A stretch of DNA of 64,000 bases from Aquimarina algiphila (lineage in GTDB: Bacteria; Bacteroidota; Bacteroidia; Flavobacteriales; Flavobacteriaceae): positions 1-64,000 of the forward strand of contig NZ_VLNR01000028.1 of NCBI RefSeq assembly GCF_007489275.1, given 5' to 3'. Below are positions 9,502 to 18,157 of the stretch, piece by piece. Both the position numbers and the translations under genes were made by a program. Below the pieces are notes generated by a model. It was given only the letters and a program-made list of their open reading frames with translations, had not been told where the DNA came from and ran no database searches. The stretch's first letter is position 1, and every line of letters starts with the position of its first letter.

Positions 9502-10056
9502 ATGAGATATATTATAGCAACAATAATTTTATGCATTTTATCTAGTTGTGATTCTTCTAAAAATAAATCTAATTTTCAACTTGAAGAATTAGTATCTAAG
9601 ATAATTACAAAAAATGCCAAGTGTAATGAAATATTAACTAAACATTTTAGTATTGATCCAGAGGACATTAGAAGCTACAATTTTATTGATGGTATTTCAT
9701 ATAGAATTGCCAATGAACTTGAAAATAACGACAATTTAAAAAGAGTTTTGTTAATAAGAACCTACGACAAAGGAGAAGTTGTAATCTCGAATTCCTTTAG
9801 TGTTTTAATTTTTCAGAACGGCAAAACTTTAATTTCAAAACATATTAAAGGTAAAGCTCTAAATACAACATCAAATGAAGTTGAACAATTTGAACTAGAG
9901 AAGTTTTATAGTTACTTAAATCAAAAAGGTGAAATCGACATCAAAGGAAGAAAAAATATTTTGGTAATTGATTTTGACAAAAAAGACTCTTGTAAATGTA
10001 GTGTTTATAGTGATTTCTCTTTAAAAGAATTAAAAGAGTATAATGAGAATTTTTAG
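9502..10056 (+). CDS. Lipoprotein, candidate immunity to M91-like toxin (paralogue 1)
   Basis: This lipoprotein of about 184 residues starts at 9502, where MRYIIATIILCILSSC gives a signal peptide and lipobox. The longer frame opening at 9406 overlaps the toxin gene and hides the lipobox. The C-terminal part has a C-x-C pair (SCKCSVYSDFSLKEL) also found in the following paralogue. Its position 10 bases after the toxin suggests it protects the producer in the periplasm. The function is inferred from position only. Confidence 0.65.
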   Translation: MRYIIATIILCILSSCDSSKNKSNFQLEELVSKIITKNAKCNEILTKHFSIDPEDIRSYNFIDGISYRIANELENNDNLKRVLLIRTYDKGEVVISNSFSVLIFQNGKTLISKHIKGKALNTTSNEVEQFELEKFYSYLNQKGEIDIKGRKNILVIDFDKKDSCKCSVYSDFSLKELKEYNENF

Positions 10057-10136
10057 ATACACCTTAACAAGATTCCCCCCTTCTTTAATCTATGTTGAGT
10101 AACATTAAGAAATTGAATTTAACCTATTTATAAAGT

Positions 10137-10718
10137 ATGTCACGAAAAATTCTATTAGTTATCGCTATATTTTGTTTTACAATATTTACCCAATGTAATA
10201 TTAAAACAAAAAAACCGCTTTTTACAATAGATTTTGGTGCGAACGATATTGTTAGAGAAAACTCTAATTGTCGTGAAATATTTGAAAAGGTGTTTTGGAT
10301 TGATTCTCTTCAATTAAATAAAGAACCGTATGTTGAGAGTGTCCTTAATCGTTTTATTGGTTTTAATAGATATCAATCTTATGAGCGATTATTTCTGATA
10401 CAAATGGATATGGAAGGAGAGGTTTCGAATAGATCTACGTTTAATATCCAAATTAAAAATGGCGGAGCATCGATTGTAAAGTACGCCTATACCGATGGTA
10501 AATTCACTCCAAATACTAAGAAAATAGAATCTTTTAATGAAAAGGCATTTGTGGATTTTTTAAACGAGAATTCTTTAGTAGAGCGCCAGAGAAATTATAA
10601 TATAATGACTTTTGATTTTGAAAATAGTAGTTCCTGCGAATGTCGATTTTTAGGTCACACTGACTTTGATATAAATGACTTAGATAATTTAGATCTATTT
10701 GACCAATTCGCCAACTGA
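10137..10718 (+). CDS. Lipoprotein, candidate immunity (paralogue 2)
   Basis: This 193-residue lipoprotein has a lipobox at FTQC (Cys19). Its organisation parallels the preceding gene: a CREIFEKVFWID segment matching CNEILTKHFSID, a GEVSNRSTFNI segment matching GEVVISNSFSV, and a CEC pair near the end matching CKC. It is therefore a diverged tandem duplicate. Immunity loci often carry several such copies against variant toxins. No catalytic motif is visible. Confidence 0.65.
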   Translation: MSRKILLVIAIFCFTIFTQCNIKTKKPLFTIDFGANDIVRENSNCREIFEKVFWIDSLQLNKEPYVESVLNRFIGFNRYQSYERLFLIQMDMEGEVSNRSTFNIQIKNGGASIVKYAYTDGKFTPNTKKIESFNEKAFVDFLNENSLVERQRNYNIMTFDFENSSSCECRFLGHTDFDINDLDNLDLFDQFAN

Positions 10719-10752
10719 ATAATTTAACTAATTAACCCTAAAACTAAATGTA

Positions 10753-11448
10753 ATGAGCTATCAAGTAAAACTATATGTAGATGGTATGGAATTTAATATT
10801 CTACAGCATTATTTCGGTTTCTTGCAAAATAGTGACTATACAGGTAGACCAATTTCCAAACCACAGTCCAGAACCTTCGATTTTGTAATTGAAGCGAGTA
10901 AGGACAACACATTTTTTGAATGGTCTATCCATCCAACAATGATGAAAAGGGAGTGCGAAATTATTTTTTCACCCACTCTAGGTAATAGTAAAAGCACTAA
11001 AATTAAGTTATTGGATATTTATTGTGTGTATTGTAATTACCACTTTACTAGTACAGGTGTTGACCCTTTCACTGTTACATTTAGCTTATCTCCTGCAACA
11101 ATTTTATTTGATGGTCAAGTAATAATGTCAAAACATTGGAAAGTAACTGATCCAGAAAGATTAAATGTTGCACCAACCACTATTGAAAGTAATAAAGAAA
11201 TAACTAGATACTATCTTACTGATACGGATGGTAACGAAATCGAAGAGTATCAAACGGGAGATGTTATCTATTTGAATATTGAAACTCAAAACAGAATAGG
11301 AGATAAAACTACAGTAAATTTGAATGATAAAGAACATGATTTTAAATACAATGGAACTATTCTAAAAAACGACACAATCAAGGATTATGCTATTAAAAGT
11401 AACCAAGAGTCTATAAAATTAGAAGTGATAGATCAACAAGAAGCTTAA
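10753..11448 (+). CDS. tssD: T6SS tube protein TssD (Hcp) with C-terminal extension
   Basis: Hcp hexamers stack to form the inner tube expelled by the type VI apparatus. Residues 1-135 match the Bacteroidetes TssD pattern: MSYQVKLYVDGMEFNI at the start, SKPQSRTFDFVIEA, EWSIHPTMMK, and DPFTVTFSLSPA at the end of the tube domain. Residues about 140-231 form an extra beta-rich domain (YLTDTDGNEIEEYQTGDVIY) that could display or tether cargo. The following 492-aa protein begins with a similar beta-rich pattern and is a candidate cargo. The gene starts a new small operon after the immunity lipoproteins. Confidence 0.85.
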   Translation: MSYQVKLYVDGMEFNILQHYFGFLQNSDYTGRPISKPQSRTFDFVIEASKDNTFFEWSIHPTMMKRECEIIFSPTLGNSKSTKIKLLDIYCVYCNYHFTSTGVDPFTVTFSLSPATILFDGQVIMSKHWKVTDPERLNVAPTTIESNKEITRYYLTDTDGNEIEEYQTGDVIYLNIETQNRIGDKTTVNLNDKEHDFKYNGTILKNDTIKDYAIKSNQESIKLEVIDQQEA

Positions 11449-11458
11449 AACCAAAACC

Positions 11459-12937
11459 ATGACAAGATTTACAGTTAAGTTTGAAGACGGAGAAACCAGA
11501 ACCATAACGGCTAATTATATAAAACCAGAAATCGTAAAAGGATGGTGGACATATGATGAAAAAGGAGAGCAACCTTATATATATAAAATGCTAGATGAAA
11601 ACAGCGAGAGACAGAAAGTTTCTGTTCCATTAGGAGAAACTATGTTTTTTCACGTAGAAGTCAAAGGAATAAAAGTCGGAGAAGAAATAGAACTTCAACT
11701 ATTTGATTATGATGAGTTATTTTGGAAAGCAGATATACTAGACCCTGATGACTCCAAGTTTCCCAATGATCCTGTTACTACAAAAGAAAAAGTAAAACAA
11801 GTAGGAGATAAAAGGATTGTAACTATAGAGGTAAAGCTTGAAGATAGTTGGGAACCTGTAATCTATGATGATCATGATGGGTATATGGTATCTATGGATC
11901 AAACCATCGAACTATACTGGAAAATATCTTATAAAAAATTATCAGAAGAATTTCCTAAAGATGAAAATGATGATCGACTACGTGTAGGGTATAATGAACA
12001 GGATTTGTTCATAAAACCAATTGTAGAAGGAACCGGATTACCAGAGTTTTATGACAATAAAGGTAAGTTAATGATTTTCGGCTTTAAAATGCTTGCTAAA
12101 ATTTCGAAAGAACTTAACCCCAATCCTTATTTTAGTAGTCTATTTATAAGTACCGTAAGAATTACAGAAACAAGTACGCTTACAGAAATAAATAAAGTAA
12201 AAAAAACGTTATTGTATGAACGAGTTTCTTGGGACACAAATGAAAGTGTCCGTTATGGCTATAAAAGTGTTCAGTCCGGCAATTACGTAATTAAAGGGGA
12301 AGCTACTTTTAAAAATGTTAATCAATTTGAGATACAGAAAACTAAAAAGTTTAGTGATTATTTTAATAGGAGGGATTTAAGAAACGGTAGTGATATTTTG
12401 ATAAAACAAGGAAGAGAAGCATTGCGTATATTAGATTTTATTAATGCTTCTAAAACTGTTCATAGTATTTTCAAAGAACCAGAAAAAGGTCTACAAATTC
12501 CTAAACCTTCTTCTGTAATCAGTGCTATGGGGCTTTTCTCCGCTATTCGTTCTGTTTCTGGTTTTGGAGCTTTAAGTCCTTTGTTTATGACTGCTGATGT
12601 AATAGCCACCAAGGTAGTAAACGAAATTATTAATGAATTTACTGAAGAAAGTAGACTTGCATGGGAACATAGAAAAATGGCAGGGTTGAAATCTGCGCTA
12701 ACCTGGGTTAAAACTGAAAATGCTGGTGCAAAGATGTTAGGGCTTAAAGCAATAGAGTACGTATGCCAAGAAGCTTATGAAAAAGTCCTATGTAAAGAAA
12801 TAAAGACACTACCCGAATTACGGGATTATGAAGCTCCATTGGATGCTGGTGACAATAATTATTATACCTGTTTCTATTATGAGAAAACCGAAAATGGTAG
12901 AGAAAAGTATTTAATAGATTGCTTTGTCTTAAATTAA
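11459..12937 (+). CDS. Putative T6SS effector following Hcp
   Basis: This 492-residue protein has no signal peptide. The N-terminal 190 residues are beta-rich, with a GETMFFHVEVKGIKVGEEIE stretch that resembles the GDVIYLNIETQNRIG extension of the adjacent Hcp, suggesting a shared docking fold. The C-terminal part (about 300-440) is helical, with moderately hydrophobic Gly/Ala/Ser segments (SAMGLFSAIRSVSGFGALSP) that could insert into membranes. It starts 10 bases after Hcp, so the two are co-produced. A lipoprotein and a three-TM protein follow and are candidate immunity partners. I recognise no catalytic motif, so a pore-forming effector is only a guess. Confidence 0.6.
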   Translation: MTRFTVKFEDGETRTITANYIKPEIVKGWWTYDEKGEQPYIYKMLDENSERQKVSVPLGETMFFHVEVKGIKVGEEIELQLFDYDELFWKADILDPDDSKFPNDPVTTKEKVKQVGDKRIVTIEVKLEDSWEPVIYDDHDGYMVSMDQTIELYWKISYKKLSEEFPKDENDDRLRVGYNEQDLFIKPIVEGTGLPEFYDNKGKLMIFGFKMLAKISKELNPNPYFSSLFISTVRITETSTLTEINKVKKTLLYERVSWDTNESVRYGYKSVQSGNYVIKGEATFKNVNQFEIQKTKKFSDYFNRRDLRNGSDILIKQGREALRILDFINASKTVHSIFKEPEKGLQIPKPSSVISAMGLFSAIRSVSGFGALSPLFMTADVIATKVVNEIINEFTEESRLAWEHRKMAGLKSALTWVKTENAGAKMLGLKAIEYVCQEAYEKVLCKEIKTLPELRDYEAPLDAGDNNYYTCFYYEKTENGREKYLIDCFVLN

Positions 12938-12945
12938 GAAAGATT

Positions 12946-13521
12946 ATGAAAAAATTTAAAATAAAATTAGTTTACTCCTTCTTTTTATTTTGTTTAGTTA
13001 GTTGTAAATCTCAAATTATACTTGAAGAACAGCCAAATGAATTACAAAGTAAGATTTTGTATAGAGGTGAGCATAAAGATTCTTGTCAGTTTTTCATAAT
13101 GTTTCCAAAATCAATCAAGATTATTAATGAAACATCTGAAGAATTAAAGCTAACAAATGTTTATTTGAATACTTTTAAAACGGGGATGAATCTAAAAGAT
13201 TATAAACTTTTAGAATTTCAATCCGGAAAGTTGGTATCTTCTAAAAAAAGAAATATACCAATTGGTGAAGAACTAAAAATAGACTTTTACTATGGATATT
13301 TTATAAAAGAACATAAAAAGAGTTTTGAAAAGCTCTTTAATTTGAGTGAGGATTTTTTAACATATAAAAATTCGAAGCTATATGATTTAAGTTTTAATGA
13401 AGGTGATGAAAAATACTTGAAAGAAAAAATAAACGACAGTATTATTGGTAAGATATTTCTTCAATTTACCGATAAAAAAGAATTCATATACAAAGAATTA
13501 AAACCAACTCCTTTTGATTAG
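12946..13521 (+). CDS. Lipoprotein, candidate immunity protein
   Basis: This lipoprotein of about 191 residues starts at 12946. MKKFKIKLVYSFFLFCLVSC provides the signal and lipobox, whereas the upstream in-frame ATG at 12919 lies inside the preceding gene. The mature protein is lysine-rich and mixed alpha/beta, with no known motif. It comes 8 bases after the putative effector, so it probably belongs to that unit. Confidence 0.6.
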   Translation: MKKFKIKLVYSFFLFCLVSCKSQIILEEQPNELQSKILYRGEHKDSCQFFIMFPKSIKIINETSEELKLTNVYLNTFKTGMNLKDYKLLEFQSGKLVSSKKRNIPIGEELKIDFYYGYFIKEHKKSFEKLFNLSEDFLTYKNSKLYDLSFNEGDEKYLKEKINDSIIGKIFLQFTDKKEFIYKELKPTPFD

Positions 13522-13560
13522 GTTAGGTTAATATTTTTTTGATCTTCATAATTTAGATTA

Positions 13561-14211
13561 ATGAAACGCTTAGATTTTTATTGGTTTTTAGTTAAAGCTA
13601 TTTTTGCTATAGTTCTTGGATTTATGTTGGATTTTGCCTTTAGAATGGGACAAAATGTTGCTTTTTTCTCAAAAGATAACGATTTCCTTTGGACAGGAAT
13701 TATTGCATGCGCACTTTCATTATATCTGATCTGTTATGCCTTAGTTGGTGAAGAAAAAACTTACCTCCTGTCATTTTGGGTTATTGGTTTAATAATCGCA
13801 GAAATTATTTCCTTCTTTGGCTTTTTTGAAAAAGTAGCAAAAGATGTTTGGTATGAACATAATGAACCTACAGAGCTTATTCCGATAAAACCTCCAGAAA
13901 TAGAACCTAATTTTAAAAAATGTCAAGAATGGAAATATGGAACATTTCATTATGGAGCAGACACAATAACAAGATTCAAAAGGGGTAAAGATGATTATGA
14001 GGTTATAAACAACGAATATCTAGGAAAGCCAATAAAAATTCAATGGATAGATGAATGTTCCTACTATAAAATAAGAAAAACGGGGCAAATATTGTCCAAA
14101 GTAAATATGGGCGATTTTAGGGATGATAAATATTCTATTCATTATTTATATTTAGATCAAAGTGGTTATCCCAAAACGTTAACCGTTCAAAAAGTAAAAA
14201 ACACTCCTTAA
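13561..14211 (+). CDS. Membrane protein with three TM helices and soluble C-terminal domain
   Basis: This 216-residue protein has hydrophobic helices at about 9-29, 42-62 and 69-92. A soluble domain from about residue 115 contains KCQEWKYGTFHY, ITRFKRG and IQWIDECSYYKI. This WKYGTF...IxWxxECxY layout resembles small secreted proteins often seen in flavobacterial genomes, whose function is unknown to me. It is the last gene of the + strand island and converges on the - strand module with only 32 bases between. It may be a second immunity factor to the 492-aa protein. Confidence 0.6.
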   Translation: MKRLDFYWFLVKAIFAIVLGFMLDFAFRMGQNVAFFSKDNDFLWTGIIACALSLYLICYALVGEEKTYLLSFWVIGLIIAEIISFFGFFEKVAKDVWYEHNEPTELIPIKPPEIEPNFKKCQEWKYGTFHYGADTITRFKRGKDDYEVINNEYLGKPIKIQWIDECSYYKIRKTGQILSKVNMGDFRDDKYSIHYLYLDQSGYPKTLTVQKVKNTP

Positions 14212-14243
14212 AATTTGATTTTTAATGCAATGCTATCCGAAAT

Positions 14244-15224
14244 TCACCCGATCTTAAAAGCAGTAAGAAAAAAATTCTGGTTACTCCCTACCGTCCAATA
14301 AGGAAGTAATACTTCACTATCACTAGGAGAATTTAAAAACCATTGTCGGAGAGTATTAACTCTCCTATCAAAATTCAAGGGATCGACTTCAGCTATAGTC
14401 ATTAAGGTTCTCGATGTGCTGAAATTATAATTCAGTCTATAAAATTTAGACACTTCAAAAGAAGCTGTTCCTCCTATATCTTGTGTCCACCTTCTATATC
14501 TTGATCCACCACCATACATCTGATTTGCCGTACCGTTAATTACAAATAGATGAGATTCTGCTTCGAATAATGGTTCTGAACCCAAGTTACCAACTTCAAT
14601 GCCAATTCCTCCAATTCCAAAAAGACTGATCCCTTCTATTTCGCTCAGGGTAAATACAATACTAAAAGAAAGATCGTCACATCTTTTCCAAGGAAATGCT
14701 CTAAATTTTACAGCACTATTGAAATCTGAACTTCTATTAATACCCCATAACCCTTTTTCCAAGTTACGGTTGACAATTACTCCTGGACTAATTTCTAAAC
14801 CTAAATCAATTACTGATGTTGTTCTTAAATCTACCCAAACAGGATTAATTACTACAATTGTCTCATTTCCAGTATCGCCAGAATTTAGATTTCCATTTCG
14901 TACTATCAAATTAAATCTCCCTTCTGTATCTCCTGCAAATACTACAGCTTCTAATAAGGTTGGATCAATAAACTTTACCTGACTAATAACTACAACAAGA
15001 CTCCCTGCTCTTTTAAACTCTGAACTATCTATTTCCGCACCAGTATCTATAGTTACATTTGGAGTAAAGTGATATCCTTTAATTTGTACCTTTCGTATTC
15101 CTTTTACACGCATTCTAGCACCACATACTTCGGTTATGAATGGTGCTAAACCACTTGTACTTCCCTCGGCACTATCATTTGTTTGTGTTCCTCTTACAAA
15201 GCGTTGTGTTCTAATTGCTCTCAT
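14244..15224 (-). CDS. Beta-rich putative virion surface protein with IPT/TIG-like domain
   Basis: This 326-residue protein has no signal peptide or TM segment. Residues about 35-130 read as an immunoglobulin-like IPT/TIG fold (VQIKGYHFTPNVTIDTGAEI). The remainder (about 150-326) is rich in beta strands and aromatic residues (YRRWTQDIGGTASFEVSKFY) and looks like a lectin or adhesin-type sandwich. It is the last gene of the virion operon, next to another beta-rich protein. Such terminal beta-sandwich proteins often serve as spikes or receptor-binding proteins. Assignment is by fold impression and position, without a recognised family. Confidence 0.55.
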   Translation of the reverse strand: MRAIRTQRFVRGTQTNDSAEGSTSGLAPFITEVCGARMRVKGIRKVQIKGYHFTPNVTIDTGAEIDSSEFKRAGSLVVVISQVKFIDPTLLEAVVFAGDTEGRFNLIVRNGNLNSGDTGNETIVVINPVWVDLRTTSVIDLGLEISPGVIVNRNLEKGLWGINRSSDFNSAVKFRAFPWKRCDDLSFSIVFTLSEIEGISLFGIGGIGIEVGNLGSEPLFEAESHLFVINGTANQMYGGGSRYRRWTQDIGGTASFEVSKFYRLNYNFSTSRTLMTIAEVDPLNFDRRVNTLRQWFLNSPSDSEVLLPYWTVGSNQNFFLTAFKIG

Positions 15225-15229
15225 AGTAT

Positions 15230-15763
15230 TTACTCAAATTGTGCCGTTTTATAAAATTGAATTCTTAAAATGGGTGTTCCATTTTTTTGTACTCCGATTA
15301 CCCTAAATTTCTTTAGATTTTCAGATCCTACCAATTCAAATATATCTTGGTTTCCTAATCCAAACCCTGAATTGATGTTAGGGTTTGATCCGTTTTCTTT
15401 AAACCTTAGTACAGCTGACGAATTCGTAATGGGTAGTTCCAACACAGGTATAGGCGGTGTACGTTTCTTTTTATTTGATCTAGCAATAATTGATACAGTT
15501 TCATCTGGGTCTGGATCTGTAATAACATTAACAACTCCCTGTTCTACCATCATAGTTGCCGATACAGCTTCTTCAGGTACTTCTAATGGAATGATCCTAC
15601 CAAAAGGAAGTGGAATATCCTGATAGCCTTTATTATCCTGATCTATAGGTACAAGCCCAACTTCTTTGGCATTGATTAATACTAATTCCTCCAGATAATT
15701 GAGGATTGTTGCCGTATTTCTTCTTTTTGGATATGTCTGTTTCTGTATTCGATCTCTTAACAT
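15230..15763 (-). CDS. Hypothetical virion-like protein
   Basis: This 177-residue protein has a basic N-terminus (LRDRIQKQTYPKRRN), an acidic linker (ITDPDPDETVS) and a beta-rich C-terminal half (about 105-177). It ends five bases before the IPT/TIG-like gene begins, so the two are coupled and may form a spike complex. No TM segment, signal or catalytic motif is visible. Confidence 0.55.
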   Translation of the reverse strand: MLRDRIQKQTYPKRRNTATILNYLEELVLINAKEVGLVPIDQDNKGYQDIPLPFGRIIPLEVPEEAVSATMMVEQGVVNVITDPDPDETVSIIARSNKKKRTPPIPVLELPITNSSAVLRFKENGSNPNINSGFGLGNQDIFELVGSENLKKFRVIGVQKNGTPILRIQFYKTAQFE

Positions 15764-15774
15764 AACTATTCTTT

Positions 15775-16323
15775 TTATACAAAAGGATTAATCGGTGGTT
15801 TCGTTCCTGAAGGATAACCCCAAGCTACATATTGCTTTTTTGAACTATCATTATCCAGATGAACAAAGGTTCTACCCACTCCAATACGTTTGAACCCAAC
15901 TAATTTTGCAGCTACTACTATCTTATTTCGAATAGCCTTAGTAGGTGCTTTAATATCCGCAGCTTGACATTTTGGTATTTTATGGGATGAATTAGAAACC
16001 CCACCTACTTTAGCATTCCAATATGATGATCTTGCACCGGAGTTAATCATTTCGAAAATGGGTAGTTTGGTAACTTTAGCCAATTTTTGAAGCATTTTAA
16101 TGAATTCTTTATCCATACATCTGCCAGATCCTTGAATATCGGGGCTATCAAATTTGGTAAGATCAACTTTAGGTTTTGATTTTAGTCTAGATAAAGTAAT
16201 AGCTCCTATAATTACTATAGAAGCAGCACCTATACCTAACCATATATGTGTTCTATCCTTTTCCACCACAATTACATTGTTTCTTCTCTTTCTCCCTTTT
16301 ATTACGGTCACGAATAGCAACAC
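15775..16323 (-). CDS. Membrane-anchored M15-like peptidoglycan peptidase
   Basis: This protein of up to 182 residues has one TM helix (about 30-47) followed by an M15-type (D-Ala-D-Ala carboxypeptidase-like) domain. The zinc-site pattern is visible as His in SSHKIPKCQ, Asp in AADI, and the late His in FVHLD. Residues RSSYWNAKVGGVSNSSH match the usual substrate-loop region. It would cut peptide stems of the cell wall. The anchored form fits a virion or periplasmic enzyme better than a free endolysin. The 5' end is uncertain: the ATG at 16323 overlaps a small upstream gene, and a GTG about 57 bases downstream would remove the overlap while keeping the TM helix. Confidence 0.7.
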   Translation of the reverse strand: MLLFVTVIKGRKRRNNVIVVEKDRTHIWLGIGAASIVIIGAITLSRLKSKPKVDLTKFDSPDIQGSGRCMDKEFIKMLQKLAKVTKLPIFEMINSGARSSYWNAKVGGVSNSSHKIPKCQAADIKAPTKAIRNKIVVAAKLVGFKRIGVGRTFVHLDNDSSKKQYVAWGYPSGTKPPINPFV

Positions 16324-16399
16324 ATTTTAATACTATACTTACTGCTAAAAAAGCTCCGAAAAGTACGTTCATCGTTATATTCCCTTTATCTGCTTTCAT
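16253..16399 (-). CDS. Small single-TM protein with basic tail
   Basis: This 48-residue frame begins MKADKGNITMNVLFGAFLAV and has one hydrophobic helix (about 10-28). A strongly charged tail (RDRNKREKEKK) and a terminal CNCGGKG follow. Its start overlaps the stop of the preceding coiled-coil gene as ATGA, a classic coupling, which is the main evidence that it is real. It also overlaps the annotated start of the M15-like gene. It matches the topology shared by many small proteins of this operon. The function is unknown. Confidence 0.5.
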   Translation of the reverse strand: MKADKGNITMNVLFGAFLAVSIVLKCVAIRDRNKREKEKKQCNCGGKG

Positions 16400-16713
16400 T
16401 TTTTCTCTTGGTATTTCTTCAACTTATGTTCAAGTTCTTCTATATAAACTTCAAGATCATTAATACGCTCACGTTGTTTAGTGATCGTCTGCTTCATCTC
16501 TTTGTTATTTTTTTCCAATCCCTGAATACGCTCCTCCATTTTATCACTCCAAGCGATCCAATTTCCAATCACTTTTTCATTGGTTTCGGCATTTAGGTTT
16601 CGCAATTCAGCTTTCTTCAACTTCTTTTGTAATCCAAAATGTAATAACGCTTCTAACGCCTTCCAAAAAGCTGAAGCTCCAATAAATATCCCTGCTAACT
16701 TTAAATATTCCAT
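16396..16713 (-). CDS. TM plus coiled-coil protein
   Basis: This 105-residue protein has a short hydrophobic N-terminal helix (about 5-22), then a long charged coiled coil (about 45-105) with heptad repeats (MEERIQGLEKNNKEMKQTI). This is the layout of phage inner-membrane spanins and of membrane-anchored structural rods. It lies between the glucosaminidase and M15-like genes, supporting a role in lysis or wall penetration. The stop overlaps the next small gene as ATGA. Confidence 0.6.
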   Translation of the reverse strand: MEYLKLAGIFIGASAFWKALEALLHFGLQKKLKKAELRNLNAETNEKVIGNWIAWSDKMEERIQGLEKNNKEMKQTITKQRERINDLEVYIEELEHKLKKYQEKK

Positions 16714-16720
16714 ATACTTT

Positions 16721-17353
16721 TTACTTTGTATTACTTTTTACTACTGCAATAATTATTGCAATGACGCTTATCCCCATAATTGCCATTGGAAGCACAATGC
16801 TCCTTTCTTTTTTATCTAATTTCTTCAGAACAATAATCTGCTCAACTTCCTTCATTATTCTTTTGATCTTACTGGCATAATTGGGATCTGTAGCGTATCC
16901 AGCTTTGGCTACTTCTTCAGCGAATCGATACGGGTCTTTTTTAAACCGCATCGCGTAGCTATATCTCCTATTTTTAAATAACAAGCCAGCCCAATCTATA
17001 AATGAGAAAAAAGGATTAGGGTATGCCCTAAACACATCTTTTATTCTATACTTCCATTTTCCATTGGATTGTCGAATTGGATAGCCTGGATAAATAAAAG
17101 GGAAGTTGCGATTCGGACTAGAGCTATATTCAGTAGTAGTAATTAACTGGCTGTAGCCCTGCGACCAACCTCCGTAATTTCTTCCAGATCCCTTTTTGAT
17201 TCCAAACATCATATTTCCCTTTGCAGATTTCCCCCAACCAGATTCTAAAGCGCTTTGCGCCAATGCAAACAAAATGGGTACTCCAGATTTCTCAGAAGCC
17301 TTCTTTGCATAAGGATAATAACGAATTACAAATTGTTCTTTTTTTGTTGCCAT
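16721..17353 (-). CDS. Glucosaminidase with C-terminal TM anchor
   Basis: This 210-residue protein belongs to the FlgJ/glucosaminidase-like glycoside hydrolases that cut peptidoglycan glycan strands. The catalytic Glu37 sits in AQSALESGWGKSA, followed by the family motif GNMMFGIK. Later motifs (FRAYPNPFFSFIDWAGLL, YAKAGYATDPNYASKI-like end) complete the domain by about residue 170. A C-terminal hydrophobic helix (about 187-206, ending VKSNTK) is unusual for a soluble endolysin and would tether it. It could act as endolysin or as a virion-membrane enzyme for entry. Confidence 0.85.
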   Translation of the reverse strand: MATKKEQFVIRYYPYAKKASEKSGVPILFALAQSALESGWGKSAKGNMMFGIKKGSGRNYGGWSQGYSQLITTTEYSSSPNRNFPFIYPGYPIRQSNGKWKYRIKDVFRAYPNPFFSFIDWAGLLFKNRRYSYAMRFKKDPYRFAEEVAKAGYATDPNYASKIKRIMKEVEQIIVLKKLDKKERSIVLPMAIMGISVIAIIIAVVKSNTK

Positions 17354-17364
17354 CCCTCATTTCT

Positions 17365-18150
17365 TTATGGTACTGGTGGTACGTTAAAGACAGGATTTGC
17401 AGGAATTTCTAGGGGTAATTTTGCGATATATGGTGGAAAAATTATTAATACTTCATCAAGTGCTGAAGTAAATTCACCTTCTATAGCTAATACTCCAAAA
17501 CTACTCAACTGACAAAAGAAAAGGTTTCCTTCTGAAGAATGAGTAGTCCAAGCAATCACACTACCAAATTCTGCAAGTGCCGGCATTTTTAAAACCGTAC
17601 CACCACTTCCTGTACCACCTGTTTGTCCTGCACCTCCAACCCTTCGAAGTCTTATATTTAATGGTGTTACTAGATTCCCATTAACTACAGAATATCTATT
17701 TCTATTACTGGTGTAAAAAACACTATCTGAATTTATGTTTTCATCCAGTACTGAAAATATTTCTTCTCGGTTTTGACTAATGCCAGTACTTAACGGAATT
17801 CCTGTAAGAACCTGAAAACAATTCCCATCGAAAACCAATTTATAAACTAGGTTTGTTTTTAAATCATTGGCTACTAAAGGTGTCAATGACACACCGTTAA
17901 ATTTCTTTAATGGAATAGCTCCCTGCTCATCAATATTTAAAGTAGCAGCTTCGGTATTTGCACTATGAAATACGACTTCTACAGGTAAACCCGCTTCGTA
18001 CGGTCTTGTTAATTTAGGATCTAATGATAATTCATATACATTATCGTCTGCTCCAGTAGTAACTCCATAACCCCCTATACTGTTCTCCAAAGGAACGTTA
18101 CCATCTCCTCTTACATCTTCTAATCTAAAATCTGATTGATATCCTCCCAT
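17365..18150 (-). CDS. Protein with phage tail-fibre repeat motif
   Basis: This 261-residue protein has, at about residues 35-110, the repeat seen in many phage fibres: YELSLDPKLTRPYEAGLPVE, then HSANTEAATLNIDEQGAIPL and LVYKLVFDGNCFQVL. A glycine-rich hinge (GGAGQTGGTGSGGT, about 170-185) precedes a compact C-terminal domain that may bind receptor. No tail genes accompany it, so it is likely a vertex spike or fibre of a non-tailed particle. It is flanked by lysis-type genes. Confidence is good for the fibre motif and lower for its exact place in a particle. Confidence 0.7.
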   Translation of the reverse strand: MGGYQSDFRLEDVRGDGNVPLENSIGGYGVTTGADDNVYELSLDPKLTRPYEAGLPVEVVFHSANTEAATLNIDEQGAIPLKKFNGVSLTPLVANDLKTNLVYKLVFDGNCFQVLTGIPLSTGISQNREEIFSVLDENINSDSVFYTSNRNRYSVVNGNLVTPLNIRLRRVGGAGQTGGTGSGGTVLKMPALAEFGSVIAWTTHSSEGNLFFCQLSSFGVLAIEGEFTSALDEVLIIFPPYIAKLPLEIPANPVFNVPPVP

Positions 18151-18157
18151 TTCTTAC

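Noticed and set aside
14599-15623. + strand ORFs of 127 and 117 residues within beta-rich genes
   Set aside because: They are antisense to two well-packed - strand genes and show no domain pattern.
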